A stretch of DNA of 64,000 nt. Origin: Synechococcus sp. WH 8016 (GTDB lineage: Bacteria; Cyanobacteriota; Cyanobacteriia; PCC-6307; Cyanobiaceae). Where the stretch lies: assembly GCF_000230675.1 (NCBI RefSeq), contig NZ_AGIK01000001.1:124001-188000 (forward strand), read 5' to 3'. Shown one piece after another: positions 1-11,691 of this stretch (the stretch's first letter is position 1; each line of letters begins with the position of its first letter). The notes beneath the pieces were generated by a model. The model was not told where the DNA came from. It searched no databases and saw only the letters and a program-made list of their open reading frames with translations. A program made the position numbers and the translations under genes.

Positions 1-187
1 ACAAGGGCAGATCCAAGTTGCGGCATGGGCGCCCCGCACTGGCCCCAAGCAGTTGGGGGTCGAGGTAATCGGGTCCCACCTTGAAGGGTTGAATGCTCAA
101 TCCCTTCTGTTGCGCCCAAGCGATCAGGCTGAGGCTGAGCAGGGTTTTGCCGCTGCTGCTAGAGGGAGCAGCGATCACACAGGCCAT
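1..187 (-). CDS. cobB: Cobyrinate a,c-diamide synthase, N-terminal part (cut by window edge)
   Basis: Only the first 62 residues are inside the window; the gene continues beyond base 1. The ATG is at 187. The translation begins MACVIAAPSSSSGKTLLSL, a P-loop-like nucleotide-binding start, and continues with KVGPDYLDP near residue 38, which is typical of CobB/CbiA and related ATP-dependent amidotransferases of cobalamin synthesis. The enzyme amidates the a and c side chains of cobyrinic acid using glutamine and ATP. It lies 16 bases downstream of opcA on the same strand. The family assignment is good; CobQ or another member of the dethiobiotin-synthetase-like superfamily cannot be fully excluded from the N-terminus alone. 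Confidence 0.75.
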   Translation of the reverse strand, partial: MACVIAAPSSSSGKTLLSLSLIAWAQQKGLSIQPFKVGPDYLDPQLLGASAGRPCRNLDLPL

Positions 188-203
188 GCTGCTCAGCTAG
201 GAA

Positions 204-1499
204 TCAACTGAGAAGCTTGGCAGCTAGAGGGGCCGCCGCCGCCAAGAGCGGGTTGGAGGAATCGTGCCCACCCTCAAGCAGTCGAGCCATGTCGGCTTCC
301 ACATGGGTATGAAGCAAGGGCACCACCTCTTCCACGAGTTCCATGCTGGCCATGCCCCCGGCTTCGAGGCGCATGCAACCTCCGGATTCCGCGCAGAGAA
401 TCACACACATCGCCCCACCCTGTTCGGGTTTAGAAATGATCCGCAGCCCCACGATTTGTCCCGGATGAATACTGGGTTGCCCCATGGGTACGGGAGACAC
501 CCGTAGCGGCACTTCGGTTCCATCGGGACGTTGGAACACGGCGCTGATCGTGGAATCGCTGGTTTTGGCCTCATGCCGATGGGTGGTCTTCAGGGTCCAG
601 CCCAGTCGATCGGCGATCCAAGAGGCCAGCAGCAGGCCTTGGACCGGGTGATCTCCCTCAACATCAATGTCGAGTTGCACCACATGGCTGAGGGCATCGC
701 GACGCTGCGGCGGATCGAACACCATCGCCAGGGTTTGATGCCAGCTGCCCAGCCTTAACCAGTTCAGGTCATTGACGGCTTGGCCGCTTGCGAGCCTATT
801 GGCGAGCAGGGTTAGGCAGTAAGAAGGATCACCAAGAGCGGAATCGAGAATCAGCCTGCGAGGCGCGATCGAGAGCTGCTCCAGTAGCTCAGGCGACTCA
901 TCGAGGGGTCCGTTCCACCACACCCAGGAGGGCAGGTCTTCAGGAAGCAGGGGCTGCAAGGTGTTGAGTCCCTCTCGCAGGGCTCCAGTTCCGCCGCGGA
1001 GCACCACCACATCTCCACAAGCAACCGTGCCCCCGCCCTCTTCCGGTAAGGGGCAATAGGCGGCCACCAGGGTTTCTAACGGGCGGCTGGAATCCAGGCT
1101 GGGGGCAAGGGTGATCAAGCGCCGTGGCCTCAGGGCACTCAAGGCCCCGTCCACATGTTGACCACGAAGGTCATCACTGGTTTGGCTGCCATCAATTTTG
1201 GCCAGGCTGTTAGATACCGAGCTTCCCAGCGGCGGGGTGCTGAGGGGCAGATCAAGATCGAGCACCGCTTTCCGTCCAGCCTTTTCCACCTCATCGCGTT
1301 GCACGCCCATGATTGGGCCCCCGAGTCTTCCTGTGCGGACCAGTTGCTGTTCCACCCATGCCGGCTGCCAGATCAACAGGCAGAAGGTGTGAGCCCCAAT
1401 GCTGCTTTCTTGATCGCCGGACCACAGCTGATCGAGGTAATGAGGAACTTCCGAAGGGGGTAGCTCGAGGGGGGTTTGAAGCGTGAGCTGAGGAGACAT
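204..1499 (-). CDS. opcA: Glucose-6-phosphate dehydrogenase assembly protein OpcA
   Basis: This 431-residue protein is recognised as OpcA from its overall sequence and its position directly downstream of zwf on the same strand, the arrangement usual in cyanobacteria. OpcA is needed for assembly and redox-dependent activation of glucose-6-phosphate dehydrogenase, so it tunes the oxidative pentose phosphate pathway in the dark. There is no signal peptide or membrane segment. A central tryptophan-rich stretch (SWVWWNGPLDES, about residue 190) resembles the conserved core of the family. The gap to zwf is 58 bases, so the two are probably cotranscribed. The start is the ATG at 1499. Confidence 0.9.
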   Translation of the reverse strand: MSPQLTLQTPLELPPSEVPHYLDQLWSGDQESSIGAHTFCLLIWQPAWVEQQLVRTGRLGGPIMGVQRDEVEKAGRKAVLDLDLPLSTPPLGSSVSNSLAKIDGSQTSDDLRGQHVDGALSALRPRRLITLAPSLDSSRPLETLVAAYCPLPEEGGGTVACGDVVVLRGGTGALREGLNTLQPLLPEDLPSWVWWNGPLDESPELLEQLSIAPRRLILDSALGDPSYCLTLLANRLASGQAVNDLNWLRLGSWHQTLAMVFDPPQRRDALSHVVQLDIDVEGDHPVQGLLLASWIADRLGWTLKTTHRHEAKTSDSTISAVFQRPDGTEVPLRVSPVPMGQPSIHPGQIVGLRIISKPEQGGAMCVILCAESGGCMRLEAGGMASMELVEEVVPLLHTHVEADMARLLEGGHDSSNPLLAAAAPLAAKLLS

Positions 1500-1557
1500 G
1501 TTGCGGCCTGAGGAAGGGCGGAAACGAGGTGAAATTGGATCTTGTTTTGGGCTTGAT

Positions 1558-3081
<1,524 letters not shown>

Positions 3082-3193
3082 GGCTACAGCACCTCTTAGG
3101 AAGGTTTAACCAGGATTTCTCGATCGGACAGCGCAATTCTTCCTGCAGGCTGGGTTTTGTGGCTGTCTCCTGAAAAACAACAGGATTGGCCAT

Positions 3194-3219
3194 AAAAAAA
3201 GCCCGCCAATGGCGAGCTT
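3194..3219 (-). terminator. Rho-independent terminator of petH
   Basis: On the minus strand an 8-bp stem AGCTCGCC/GGCGGGCT with a 3-base loop ATT (one G-T pair) is followed at once by seven T. It lies about 35 bases after the petH stop codon and before zwf, so it separates the two units. Confidence 0.85.
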
Positions 3220-3254
3220 GATTCACTCAACTTTGAGGCCGAGATCGTTGAGGT

Positions 3255-4430
<1,176 letters not shown>

Positions 4431-4592
4431 CTATAAGCGTCACCACTGACTTGCTACTCAATTTTCGCTGAATTGAAGTTTCTTCCTTAGAGTCAACGAC
4501 GTCAATCTCTCAGGATTAGAAGCGAAAACGGTTTGGCATCTATCAGTGGTCTGACACAACTGAAGCGCGGCGAAACGCCCACTGGAGAGGCG

Positions 4593-5093
4593 ATGTCTTC
4601 GAATCACCAGCCCATTGAACAAACCGTTGAGAGGATGGCTGATGGCGTTCGTCGCCTCGCCGCTCAGCTGTTAACGCCAGTTTCAGCCGATCAGATTTGG
4701 GCTGTTCTGACGGATTACGACCAACTCAGTACTTTCATTCCCAATCTTGCAAGCAGTCGTTTGCTGCTTCGAGAGGGCAACAAAGTGCATTTGCAGCAAG
4801 AGGGGTGTCAGCAATTTCTAGGAATGAAGTTTTCGGCTTCCGTTGAGCTAGAGCTCGAAGAATTTCTTTCTGAAGGGGCGCTGAGATTCAAGATGAAGAA
4901 GGGCGACTTCCGGCGGTTTGAGGGAACCTGGCGGTTGAGAACCATGCCTGACGCCACAGCCCTTTTCTACGAACTCACCGTGCAGGGCTGTTTAGGAATG
5001 CCCATCGGCCTGATCGAACAACGGCTGCGGGACGATCTCACGACCAACCTCAAAGCTGTTGAAGCGGAAGCGCGACGCAGAGCAGCTCACTAA
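4593..5093 (+). CDS. SRPBCC (START/polyketide cyclase-like) family protein
   Basis: The protein has 166 residues from the ATG at 4593, which is preceded by GGAG at a fitting distance; the frame is also open from a TTG at 4533. The fold is suggested by the N-terminal pattern PVSADQIWAVLTDYDQLSTF, typical of SRPBCC proteins that bind a hydrophobic ligand in a deep cavity. Related cyanobacterial and chloroplast proteins carry the same cyclase/dehydrase label, but no ligand or reaction can be read from the sequence. There is no signal peptide. It is divergent from petH. Confidence 0.7.
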   Translation: MSSNHQPIEQTVERMADGVRRLAAQLLTPVSADQIWAVLTDYDQLSTFIPNLASSRLLLREGNKVHLQQEGCQQFLGMKFSASVELELEEFLSEGALRFKMKKGDFRRFEGTWRLRTMPDATALFYELTVQGCLGMPIGLIEQRLRDDLTTNLKAVEAEARRRAAH

Positions 5094-5230
5094 CTCTTTC
5101 CACTGTTCTTTCAGATCAATTTGCTGGGCTGGCAGAGCAGCCAGTTGCTTGGCTTGGACAGAGTGGTTTCAGGGACGTTGATGTTGGCTTCTAGCCATCT
5201 GCAGGCCGTCGCCATGCGCTGGTGCGGCAT

Positions 5231-5257
5231 AAAAAAAACTCCCCCCGAGAGGAGAGT
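5231..5257 (-). terminator. Rho-independent terminator after tRNA-Glu
   Basis: On the minus strand a 7-bp stem ACTCTCC/GGGGAGT with a short loop is followed by eight T. It lies about 40 bases downstream of the tRNA-Glu 3' end, as expected for a separately terminated tRNA transcript. Confidence 0.75.
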
Positions 5258-5293
5258 GTTCATTGGATCCGGATGAAGTCTCATCCAGGTCTT

Positions 5294-5369
<76 letters not shown>

Positions 5370-5415
5370 AAGAACGTGAACGAAAGGTCTTGAGAACTTC
5401 CGGCACCCAGTGAAA

Positions 5416-6567
5416 TTACGGTTCAGCCTGACCCTCCGTCAAGGCAACGTTCTCCTTCTCTTGACCTTGCCCCTGCCAGACGGGCACGTTGAAGGTGAAG
5501 CAGGCTCCTTTGTCTGGTTCCGAGATCACCCAGATCCTGCCGCCATGCACTTCCACAATGCGCCGGCAAACCGAGAGTCCAACCCCAAAACCCGAGGCCC
5601 CAGCTGATGTTTGAGGAAGCCGGACCCGGTCAAGAAAAATGCGCTGCTGCTCTTCTTCCGGAATGCCTGGTCCGCTGTCGCTGATGCTCACCTGCACCCA
5701 CTGACTGGTGCGGTGAAGCATGGTCAAGGAGATCAAGCCTCCGTTGGGTGTGTACTTCAGGGCGTTTTCCAGCAAATTGAGGAGCACCTGGCGCATCCTG
5801 CGTTGATCCGCAAACACCTTGGGCAGATCAGCAGGGATGTCGGTGTGGATGGTCACATCTCTGCCGAGCCAGAGTTTCTCCAGTTCCAGAATCGCTTCAG
5901 CGGCCACACTGGCTAAATCAAGGCGCTGAGGGTTGAACAGGGCTTCCCAGCGTGTGCTTCCCACTTCCAGCAGATCTTTCGACAGCAGGGCGATTTCCTC
6001 GAGGCGTCTTTTGAGGACATCCCTGAAGCGATGGATATCGATCTGGCCTAATTGCTGGCTTTGTACGGCAAGAGTCGCAGCGGTGAGTGGCGTCCGTAGT
6101 TCATGGGCCACCATCCTCAGCAAGCGCTCTTGCGCTTCCAGGCGATCAATCAATGTTTCGTTTTCCTGACGCAGCACCAACAACTGATCTTCGAGTTGGA
6201 GCTCCCGTTGGGTGCGGCTGCCATCCAGTTCTGTGGGTTTAAGACTTAAACCAAGTCCGCTCACCACCTCGTCCTGCTGCCAGCGCGGCAACCAGCCCCG
6301 CAGTTGTTGAAAGATGCTGCTTCCCGCAAACACCTGCTTTGGTTGTGGTTGCAGCTTCACCAGTGATGGTGTCACCACCAGGCGGTGCAGTTCCAGCAAC
6401 TCAGGTTGTTGGGTTGGATCTGAGATTTGAAGACTGACATCGAACCCGCAATCTTCGTTCTGCAGAAATTCCACCAACTCGCGAAGGTCGCGGCTGGACA
6501 AATGGTGGCGACCGGCAACGAGTAACAAACTCAATTGTTGGCGCGGATTGCGATCAATCCCATCCAC
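5416..6567 (-). CDS. sasA: Circadian clock output histidine kinase SasA
   Basis: This 383-residue protein has the SasA architecture: a KaiB-like thioredoxin-fold sensor (about residues 10-95), a linker with predicted coiled coil (about 120-150), a HisKA domain with phospho-acceptor His155 in [10 protein letters not shown], and a HATPase_c domain with NALKYTP, DSGPGIP and GFGVGLSVC motifs. SasA docks on KaiC and passes phosphate to RpaA, giving rhythmic gene expression. There is no transmembrane segment. It sits between tRNA-Glu and a divergent CpcS-like gene; the kai genes are not in this window. The start is the ATG at 6567. Confidence 0.95.
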   Translation of the reverse strand: MDGIDRNPRQQLSLLLVAGRHHLSSRDLRELVEFLQNEDCGFDVSLQISDPTQQPELLELHRLVVTPSLVKLQPQPKQVFAGSSIFQQLRGWLPRWQQDEVVSGLGLSLKPTELDGSRTQRELQLEDQLLVLRQENETLIDRLEAQERLLRMVAHELRTPLTAATLAVQSQQLGQIDIHRFRDVLKRRLEEIALLSKDLLEVGSTRWEALFNPQRLDLASVAAEAILELEKLWLGRDVTIHTDIPADLPKVFADQRRMRQVLLNLLENALKYTPNGGLISLTMLHRTSQWVQVSISDSGPGIPEEEQQRIFLDRVRLPQTSAGASGFGVGLSVCRRIVEVHGGRIWVISEPDKGACFTFNVPVWQGQGQEKENVALTEGQAEP

Positions 6568-6670
6568 CCAGGGAGCTACGCAATGTTGAGGCTTACCTTA
6601 TGGGTTTTTGCTCTGCCTCGCAGATCCGCTAAGAAGAAGGGGAACACTCTGTTGTTACCTAGGAGACGGC

Positions 6671-7243
6671 ATGCCCCTTCTGCCGCTTGAACAACGAGGC
6701 TCAAACCCTCCCAACGGAGCGCCCCCGCCCTCTGAGCGCGTGCATCTCGATAGCAATCTGAGACGGTGGTTTGCGCGCAACTTGGGTCTTTGGAGATCGA
6801 GGCGTCAATACCTCTTCAACAACGAGGAAGTTTTTTTCCTCGACATGATGATTCGGGTTGAGATCTTTTCGGAATTTCAGTTTGGTGAGCCCCGCTACCG
6901 ATTTAGTTGGTGGCCTGAACGCGACACCGACTTTTTTGATCGCAAACCCCGCTACGAGAAAGCTGGTGTGATGGAAGCCACCTTGATGGGCCATCAGCTG
7001 CAACGGAATCGTGCCTATCTCGAGCCAACGCCTCATCGCACCCGGATTCGACAGGTGGATGAACACGAGATGGTGTTTGAATCCCATTACGGAGATTGGG
7101 ATGTCCAGGAGTACACCCGGTTAATTGATGAGGACCGCTATCGCTCTCGAGCGATTTACAGCTGGCAAAACAACGTGCTCGAGATCGTTGAACATCATCA
7201 CGAAACAAGGATGGAGGATGCTTCAGCTCCGATTCCGCTCTGA
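6671..7243 (+). CDS. CpcS/CpeS-like (lipocalin-fold) protein
   Basis: The start is the ATG at 6671, which has AGGAG five bases upstream; the frame is open further to 6608 but without a ribosome-binding site. The 190-residue product shows the layout of the CpcS/CpeS phycobiliprotein lyase superfamily: an N-terminal helix RRWFARNLGLWRSRR, then alternating strands including RNRAYLEP, DEHEMVFESHYG and DRYRSRAIYSW. Proven members attach bilin chromophores to phycobiliproteins. This copy is distant, rich in Trp and Arg/His, and lies away from any phycobilisome locus, so a lyase role is inferred only from the fold. It is divergent from sasA. Confidence 0.6.
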   Translation: MPLLPLEQRGSNPPNGAPPPSERVHLDSNLRRWFARNLGLWRSRRQYLFNNEEVFFLDMMIRVEIFSEFQFGEPRYRFSWWPERDTDFFDRKPRYEKAGVMEATLMGHQLQRNRAYLEPTPHRTRIRQVDEHEMVFESHYGDWDVQEYTRLIDEDRYRSRAIYSWQNNVLEIVEHHHETRMEDASAPIPL

Positions 7244-7310
7244 AAAAGATCCGATTTGGATCAAATTGAGTCAAATTTAGACATCTCTCCACTAGCCCGA
7301 AGCGGGGAGG

Positions 7311-7772
7311 ATGCGGCACCATGGCGGCGTATTCCGGTTTGATCCTTTGCGTCCCCTTACCCGACTCCGTACTGCTCTGTCGGCACCATTGCTTCTGCTG
7401 CCTCTCTGCTTAGCAGGTCCTGCTGCGATGGCTCAGTCAGCCGGAAAGGCGCCAACGTCGCCTGCAAGCAACGAGGACGTCTTCCTCTATCGCGGTATGG
7501 GCTCCTCCTACGTCTGCAATGCCCGCACAGCAGGGATTGAGTTTCCGAAAGCTGTTGGCATCGCTGCCGCAACCTATGTCCAGCTCCTCAATGGACGCCA
7601 CGGTGGCAAGGTTGCATCGACAGGGAATAAGAAGCTGACCAATGAGCAGCTGTTTGCCGGTGCCGAATTTCAAATCATCACCGGTGCCATGCAGTTCTGC
7701 CCCGACAAGGTGCCTGCCGACGTCAAGACCAAGGTGGAAGACGCGTTGAAGAAACAGAAGGCCGCTCAATAG
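7311..7772 (+). CDS. Small exported protein of unknown function
   Basis: The 153-residue product has a positively charged start, a hydrophobic stretch ALSAPLLLLPLCLAGPAAM (about residues 22-40) and a likely cleavage after MAQS, so it should be exported to the periplasm or thylakoid lumen. The mature part carries two cysteines (in YVCNA and MQFCPD) that could form a disulfide. The ATG at 7311 follows GGGGAGG closely. I do not recognise a domain. Similar proteins occur in marine picocyanobacteria, but no function can be read. The gene precedes pepN by 55 bases on the same strand. Confidence 0.7.
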   Translation: MRHHGGVFRFDPLRPLTRLRTALSAPLLLLPLCLAGPAAMAQSAGKAPTSPASNEDVFLYRGMGSSYVCNARTAGIEFPKAVGIAAATYVQLLNGRHGGKVASTGNKKLTNEQLFAGAEFQIITGAMQFCPDKVPADVKTKVEDALKKQKAAQ

Positions 7773-7827
7773 GCCGCTCAATCATCGGATCAGCCTCCAC
7801 GGGGATGGCGTCTGCACGCCAAGATCG

Positions 7828-10476
7828 ATGCAGACTCTCCTCCCCATGGCTTCCGCCTCCATCACTGCTCCGACGATTCGGCTGAAGGATTACAAGCCCT
7901 TCCCCTGGCGTATTCCATCGATTGCTCTGGATGTGGTGATCGGGTCTGATGCCGTTGAGGTGAGCTGTTGCATGGAGCTCACTCCGCTGTTGGGGGCGGA
8001 GCCACAAGCGCTTGTGCTTCAAGGGGTGGATTTGTTGTTGCAATCGATCGCCATCGATGACAACGCGCTGAAGCCTTCCGACTACAACGTGACCGCCGAG
8101 CGACTGGTGATTCACCAGCCTCCGCAGGTGCCTTTTCAGCTCAAGACGGTCTGCAGGATTGACCCTCAGGCCAATACCTCGCTTGAGGGCCTCTATGCCA
8201 GTGGAGGAATGCTGACCACGCAGTGCGAAGCCGAGGGGTTTAGGCGGATTACCTATCACCCGGATCGCCCCGATGTGCTCAGTCGTTTCACCGTTCGCAT
8301 CGAGGCCGATCGCGAGCGTTATCCGGTGTTGCTCTCCAATGGCAATGCCTTAAGTGCTGGGCCCCTTGCTGGTGATCCCACACGCCATGAGGTGACTTGG
8401 GAGGACCCCTCCCTCAAGCCGTCCTATCTGTTTGCCCTAGTCGCTGGAAATCTCAACGAAGTCTGCGATCGTTTTGTGACCCGCTCGGGACGGAATGTGA
8501 CGCTGAGGCTTCATGTGGAGCCAGGCGATGAGCCCTTTACGGCCCATGCCATGGAGTCGTTGAAGCGATCGATGGCTTGGGATGAACAGGTGTACGGCTT
8601 GGAATACGACCTGGATGAGTTCAATACCGTTGCGGTGCGCCATTTCAACATGGGCGCGATGGAGAACAAGAGCCTCAATATTTTTAACTCGAAATTAGTT
8701 TTGGCCGATGCGGAAACCGCATCCGATGCTGAACTGGAGCGTATTGAAAGTGTTGTTGCCCACGAGTATTTCCACAATTGGTCGGGGAATCGCATCACCT
8801 GTCGTGATTGGTTTCAGCTCTCCTTAAAAGAAGGACTCACCGTCTTTAGGGATCAATGTTTTACCGCTGATCTTCATTCAGAAGCCTTAAAGAGGATTGA
8901 AGATGCAGCGATGCTGCGCAACACGCAGTTTCGGGAAGATGCGGGCCCCACAGCCCATCCGGTAAAGCCAGATGCTTATCAGGCGATCGACAATTTTTAT
9001 ACCACCACGATTTACGAGAAGGGCGCTGAGTTGATTCGCATGCTCAGAACGCTTCTGGGCGAGACACGATTCATGCGTGGCATGGCGCTTTACTTCAAAC
9101 GCCATGACGGTGAAGCGGCCACCACAGACGATTTTGTGTCGGCCATTGTGGAAGGTGCTTGCTCGCAGGGAGAACCTCTTGGGTTTGATTGTGAGCAGTT
9201 CAAACGTTGGTATGACCAAGCGGGCACTCCCACGGTGACCGTGAAGCGTGATTGGGATTCCACGCGCGGAGTGTTGCGACTGAGCTTGCGTCAAAGCACC
9301 CCGCCAACGCCAGGTCAGCCCAAAAAGCTGCCTCTGGTGATTCCCTTGCTCTGGGCTCTGGTCCCAGCCAATGGTGTGCCTGGGGAAGAGCAGCTCCTCG
9401 TGCTGGATCAGGAGGAGCACACGCTGGAACTCAAGGGTTTGCCTTGTTCTGAGCAGCCCCCTGCCCTCTCCCTGTTCAGGCAATTTTCTGCTCCAGTGCA
9501 CTGGGAGGCGAGTCAAGAGTCGGCTGAGCTGTTCACCTTGTTGGCCTGCGACAACGATCCATTTGCCCGTTGGGATGCGGGACAACAACTCTGGCGAAGG
9601 ATTGTGCTGGCTCGGGCCTCTGGAACCCCGAATGCCGATTTGGAAGGCCAGATGTTGGAGGCTTTGTCCGTACTTCTGGCCGCGGCTGGAGAACAGGACC
9701 CAGCGGTGCTGGCCACGTTGATGGCCTTCCCCGGTGGCCCTGAGTTGGAAGCACTCCAGCAGGAGGCTGATCCACCAGCGCTCTACCGAGCGGCTTGCGC
9801 GCTGCGCGAAAAATTTGGTCAGTCTTTGGCCCCCTTGCTGCGCGAGCGGCTGGATCTGGTTGCGCCCGATCTTGCCCTGGCTTGGCCTGAGGGGCAGGGG
9901 CAACGGCAACTCACCGGTTTGATCTGGGCTTGGCTGGCTGCAGCCGGAGATTCAGCGGTGCGTTCCGATGCTCTGGCTGCCGTCAGTGGACCGTCGATGA
10001 CCTTGGCGCGGGCTGCCCTGCGGGCGCTCCAGCCATTGGATTGCCCAGAACGCGAGGACGCCTTGCGGCAATTCCACGATCGTTGGCAAGAGAAGCCAGT
10101 GATCTTTGACAGCTGGTTTGCCTTGGAAGCCTCCACACCCCGAGCGGATGGCTTGCAGCGTGTTTCCTCTCTTTTGCAGCATCCACGCTTTGATCCGATG
10201 GCTCCTAATGCGGTGCGTGCGGTGCTGGGTGGATTCGCTGGGAACCTGTTGGTGTTCCACGCTGAAGATGGCAGCGGCTATCAGTTCATGGCTGAACAAA
10301 TCATTGCCTTGGATCAGCGCAACGCGATTACGGCGTCGCGCCTGGCCAAGGTTTTCAGTCGTTGGGGCACCTACAGCAGCAAGCGTCAAGCGCTTGTGAA
10401 GGCAGCCCTGGATCAACTCTCTGCCGCTCAGCTTTCCTCCAACACGCGCGAAGTTGTGGAGATGATGTTGGGATGA
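7828..10476 (+). CDS. pepN: Aminopeptidase N (M1 family)
   Basis: This 882-residue zinc metallopeptidase removes N-terminal residues from peptides in the cytosol. The substrate-anchoring GAMEN motif is at about residues 276-280 and the zinc site HEYFHNW at about 312, with the third ligand Glu about 20 residues on in LKEGLTVF. The length and the C-terminal helical half agree with the proteobacterial/cyanobacterial PepN subgroup. There is no signal peptide. The start at 7828 is ATG; a second ATG at 7846 is a possible alternative. Confidence 0.95.
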   Translation: MQTLLPMASASITAPTIRLKDYKPFPWRIPSIALDVVIGSDAVEVSCCMELTPLLGAEPQALVLQGVDLLLQSIAIDDNALKPSDYNVTAERLVIHQPPQVPFQLKTVCRIDPQANTSLEGLYASGGMLTTQCEAEGFRRITYHPDRPDVLSRFTVRIEADRERYPVLLSNGNALSAGPLAGDPTRHEVTWEDPSLKPSYLFALVAGNLNEVCDRFVTRSGRNVTLRLHVEPGDEPFTAHAMESLKRSMAWDEQVYGLEYDLDEFNTVAVRHFNMGAMENKSLNIFNSKLVLADAETASDAELERIESVVAHEYFHNWSGNRITCRDWFQLSLKEGLTVFRDQCFTADLHSEALKRIEDAAMLRNTQFREDAGPTAHPVKPDAYQAIDNFYTTTIYEKGAELIRMLRTLLGETRFMRGMALYFKRHDGEAATTDDFVSAIVEGACSQGEPLGFDCEQFKRWYDQAGTPTVTVKRDWDSTRGVLRLSLRQSTPPTPGQPKKLPLVIPLLWALVPANGVPGEEQLLVLDQEEHTLELKGLPCSEQPPALSLFRQFSAPVHWEASQESAELFTLLACDNDPFARWDAGQQLWRRIVLARASGTPNADLEGQMLEALSVLLAAAGEQDPAVLATLMAFPGGPELEALQQEADPPALYRAACALREKFGQSLAPLLRERLDLVAPDLALAWPEGQGQRQLTGLIWAWLAAAGDSAVRSDALAAVSGPSMTLARAALRALQPLDCPEREDALRQFHDRWQEKPVIFDSWFALEASTPRADGLQRVSSLLQHPRFDPMAPNAVRAVLGGFAGNLLVFHAEDGSGYQFMAEQIIALDQRNAITASRLAKVFSRWGTYSSKRQALVKAALDQLSAAQLSSNTREVVEMMLG

Positions 10477-10505
10477 AGCCCGCTAATCAATGAGAGTAAA
10501 AGTCT

Positions 10506-11672
10506 TTACTGTGCTCCCATTTGTTTGAACAATTCCTTGCGGTATTGAGCGCCTTCTGATCCTGAATGTTGGCCCCATAGTCCTTCCCAATAAAAGTAAA
10601 TAACGCCATAGCCGCGATCATTTGCCAGTCGTACCTTTTCCTTCAATACATCCATTGAAGTTGTCCGTTTGCCGAAGCCAGCTAAGACGCCAATTTGGAT
10701 GGGGATGCCCCATTCGCGGGCTTTGCGTAGGGCGGGCTGGTCGAGATCTTTGGCATATCCTCTGAGGGAATAGGCATAGTTTTGAACGACGAGATCATCA
10801 ATCAGCTGGCCCACGGCCCAGAGCTCCCAATCTTGAAGCCAGTTGTTGTAAGCAAACCGAAAGGGACCTGGCGAGAGGCTAATGCGCACCGGCAGCGATT
10901 CTTGTTCCAAGCGGATGCGAAGGTCGCGCAGTAAACCGGTGAGTTGGCGGCGACGCCAGGTCATCCAATAGCGATTGGTGTAATCGCGGGGTGGAGCCAT
11001 GCCGAATTCAGCCTTGTAAAGCGCTGAGGTGTAGGGGTCGTAACCCAATTCCACTGGCCAAGCGAAGTGGTCGTCGAGTTGCAGCCCGTCCATTCGGCAG
11101 CGTTTCATCACCTCCACAACGAGGCCGATGAAGCGCTCGCGCACTTGGGGGTGCGCAGGATTGAGCCACACCATCTCCTTGCCGTGCATCTTCATCACCG
11201 GGTCACCGTTGGCCCGTGACAACACCCACTCCGGATTGGCTTGAACCACCTCTGCCGAGGCGGGCTCCATTAATCCGTATTCAAACCAGGGCACCACTTT
11301 CATCCCGCGCTTGTGCGCTTCCTTGCTCAAGGTGCAAATCGGATCCACCGTCACACCAGCGGTCTTGAGGGCTGGCTCCAGCGGGGCAAACTCACTGGTG
11401 TGAAACGTCGTTCCACGACTCCAAGCATTGGGATAGAGCACGGAGAATCCCGCTTGCTCAAGCTCATCCACGGCTTGTTTGATGGTCCGCTGGTCGTAAT
11501 ACAGCGGGCTTGGACTATTGGTGAGCCAGACCCCCAGCGCCTGTTTTCGTTCCACACTTGGTAGACGGCTTTTGCTCAGCAGGACGTCGGTGCCTTGGCC
11601 AAACGTGGCTGGAGGGGCCATCAGCAGCAGGAATGGAAGGCCGAGCGCCGAAAAAAAGTGTCGCAACACCAC
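10506..11672 (-). CDS. GHL10-type glycoside hydrolase-like protein, exported
   Basis: The 388-residue product starts with a signal peptide (HFFSALGLPFLLLMAPPATFG) and matches the GHL10 (DUF187) family: RKQALGVWLTNSPS at the N-terminal strand, GFSVLYPNAWSRG, MDGLQLDDHF near the middle (paired acidic residues typical of the catalytic region) and GVIYFYWEGLWG at the end. The fold is a TIM barrel and the likely role is cleavage or binding of envelope glycan in the periplasm; the substrate is unknown. The start is the GTG at 11672. It lies 19 bases downstream of prs on the same strand and converges with pepN. Confidence 0.8.
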   Translation of the reverse strand: MVLRHFFSALGLPFLLLMAPPATFGQGTDVLLSKSRLPSVERKQALGVWLTNSPSPLYYDQRTIKQAVDELEQAGFSVLYPNAWSRGTTFHTSEFAPLEPALKTAGVTVDPICTLSKEAHKRGMKVVPWFEYGLMEPASAEVVQANPEWVLSRANGDPVMKMHGKEMVWLNPAHPQVRERFIGLVVEVMKRCRMDGLQLDDHFAWPVELGYDPYTSALYKAEFGMAPPRDYTNRYWMTWRRRQLTGLLRDLRIRLEQESLPVRISLSPGPFRFAYNNWLQDWELWAVGQLIDDLVVQNYAYSLRGYAKDLDQPALRKAREWGIPIQIGVLAGFGKRTTSMDVLKEKVRLANDRGYGVIYFYWEGLWGQHSGSEGAQYRKELFKQMGAQ

Positions 11673-11691
11673 AGATCAAGCTTGGGTTGAG

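Noticed and set aside
8887-9909. Long minus-strand open frame of 340 codons inside pepN
   Set aside because: The plus strand here encodes a well-conserved aminopeptidase; the minus frame has no recognisable domain and an odd Gln/Arg/His-rich composition typical of shadow frames.
10494-10509. AGTAAA-AGTC-TTTACT inverted repeat between pepN and the glycosidase gene
   Set aside because: Only six base pairs, no T-run and partly inside the stop codon; too weak to call a terminator.
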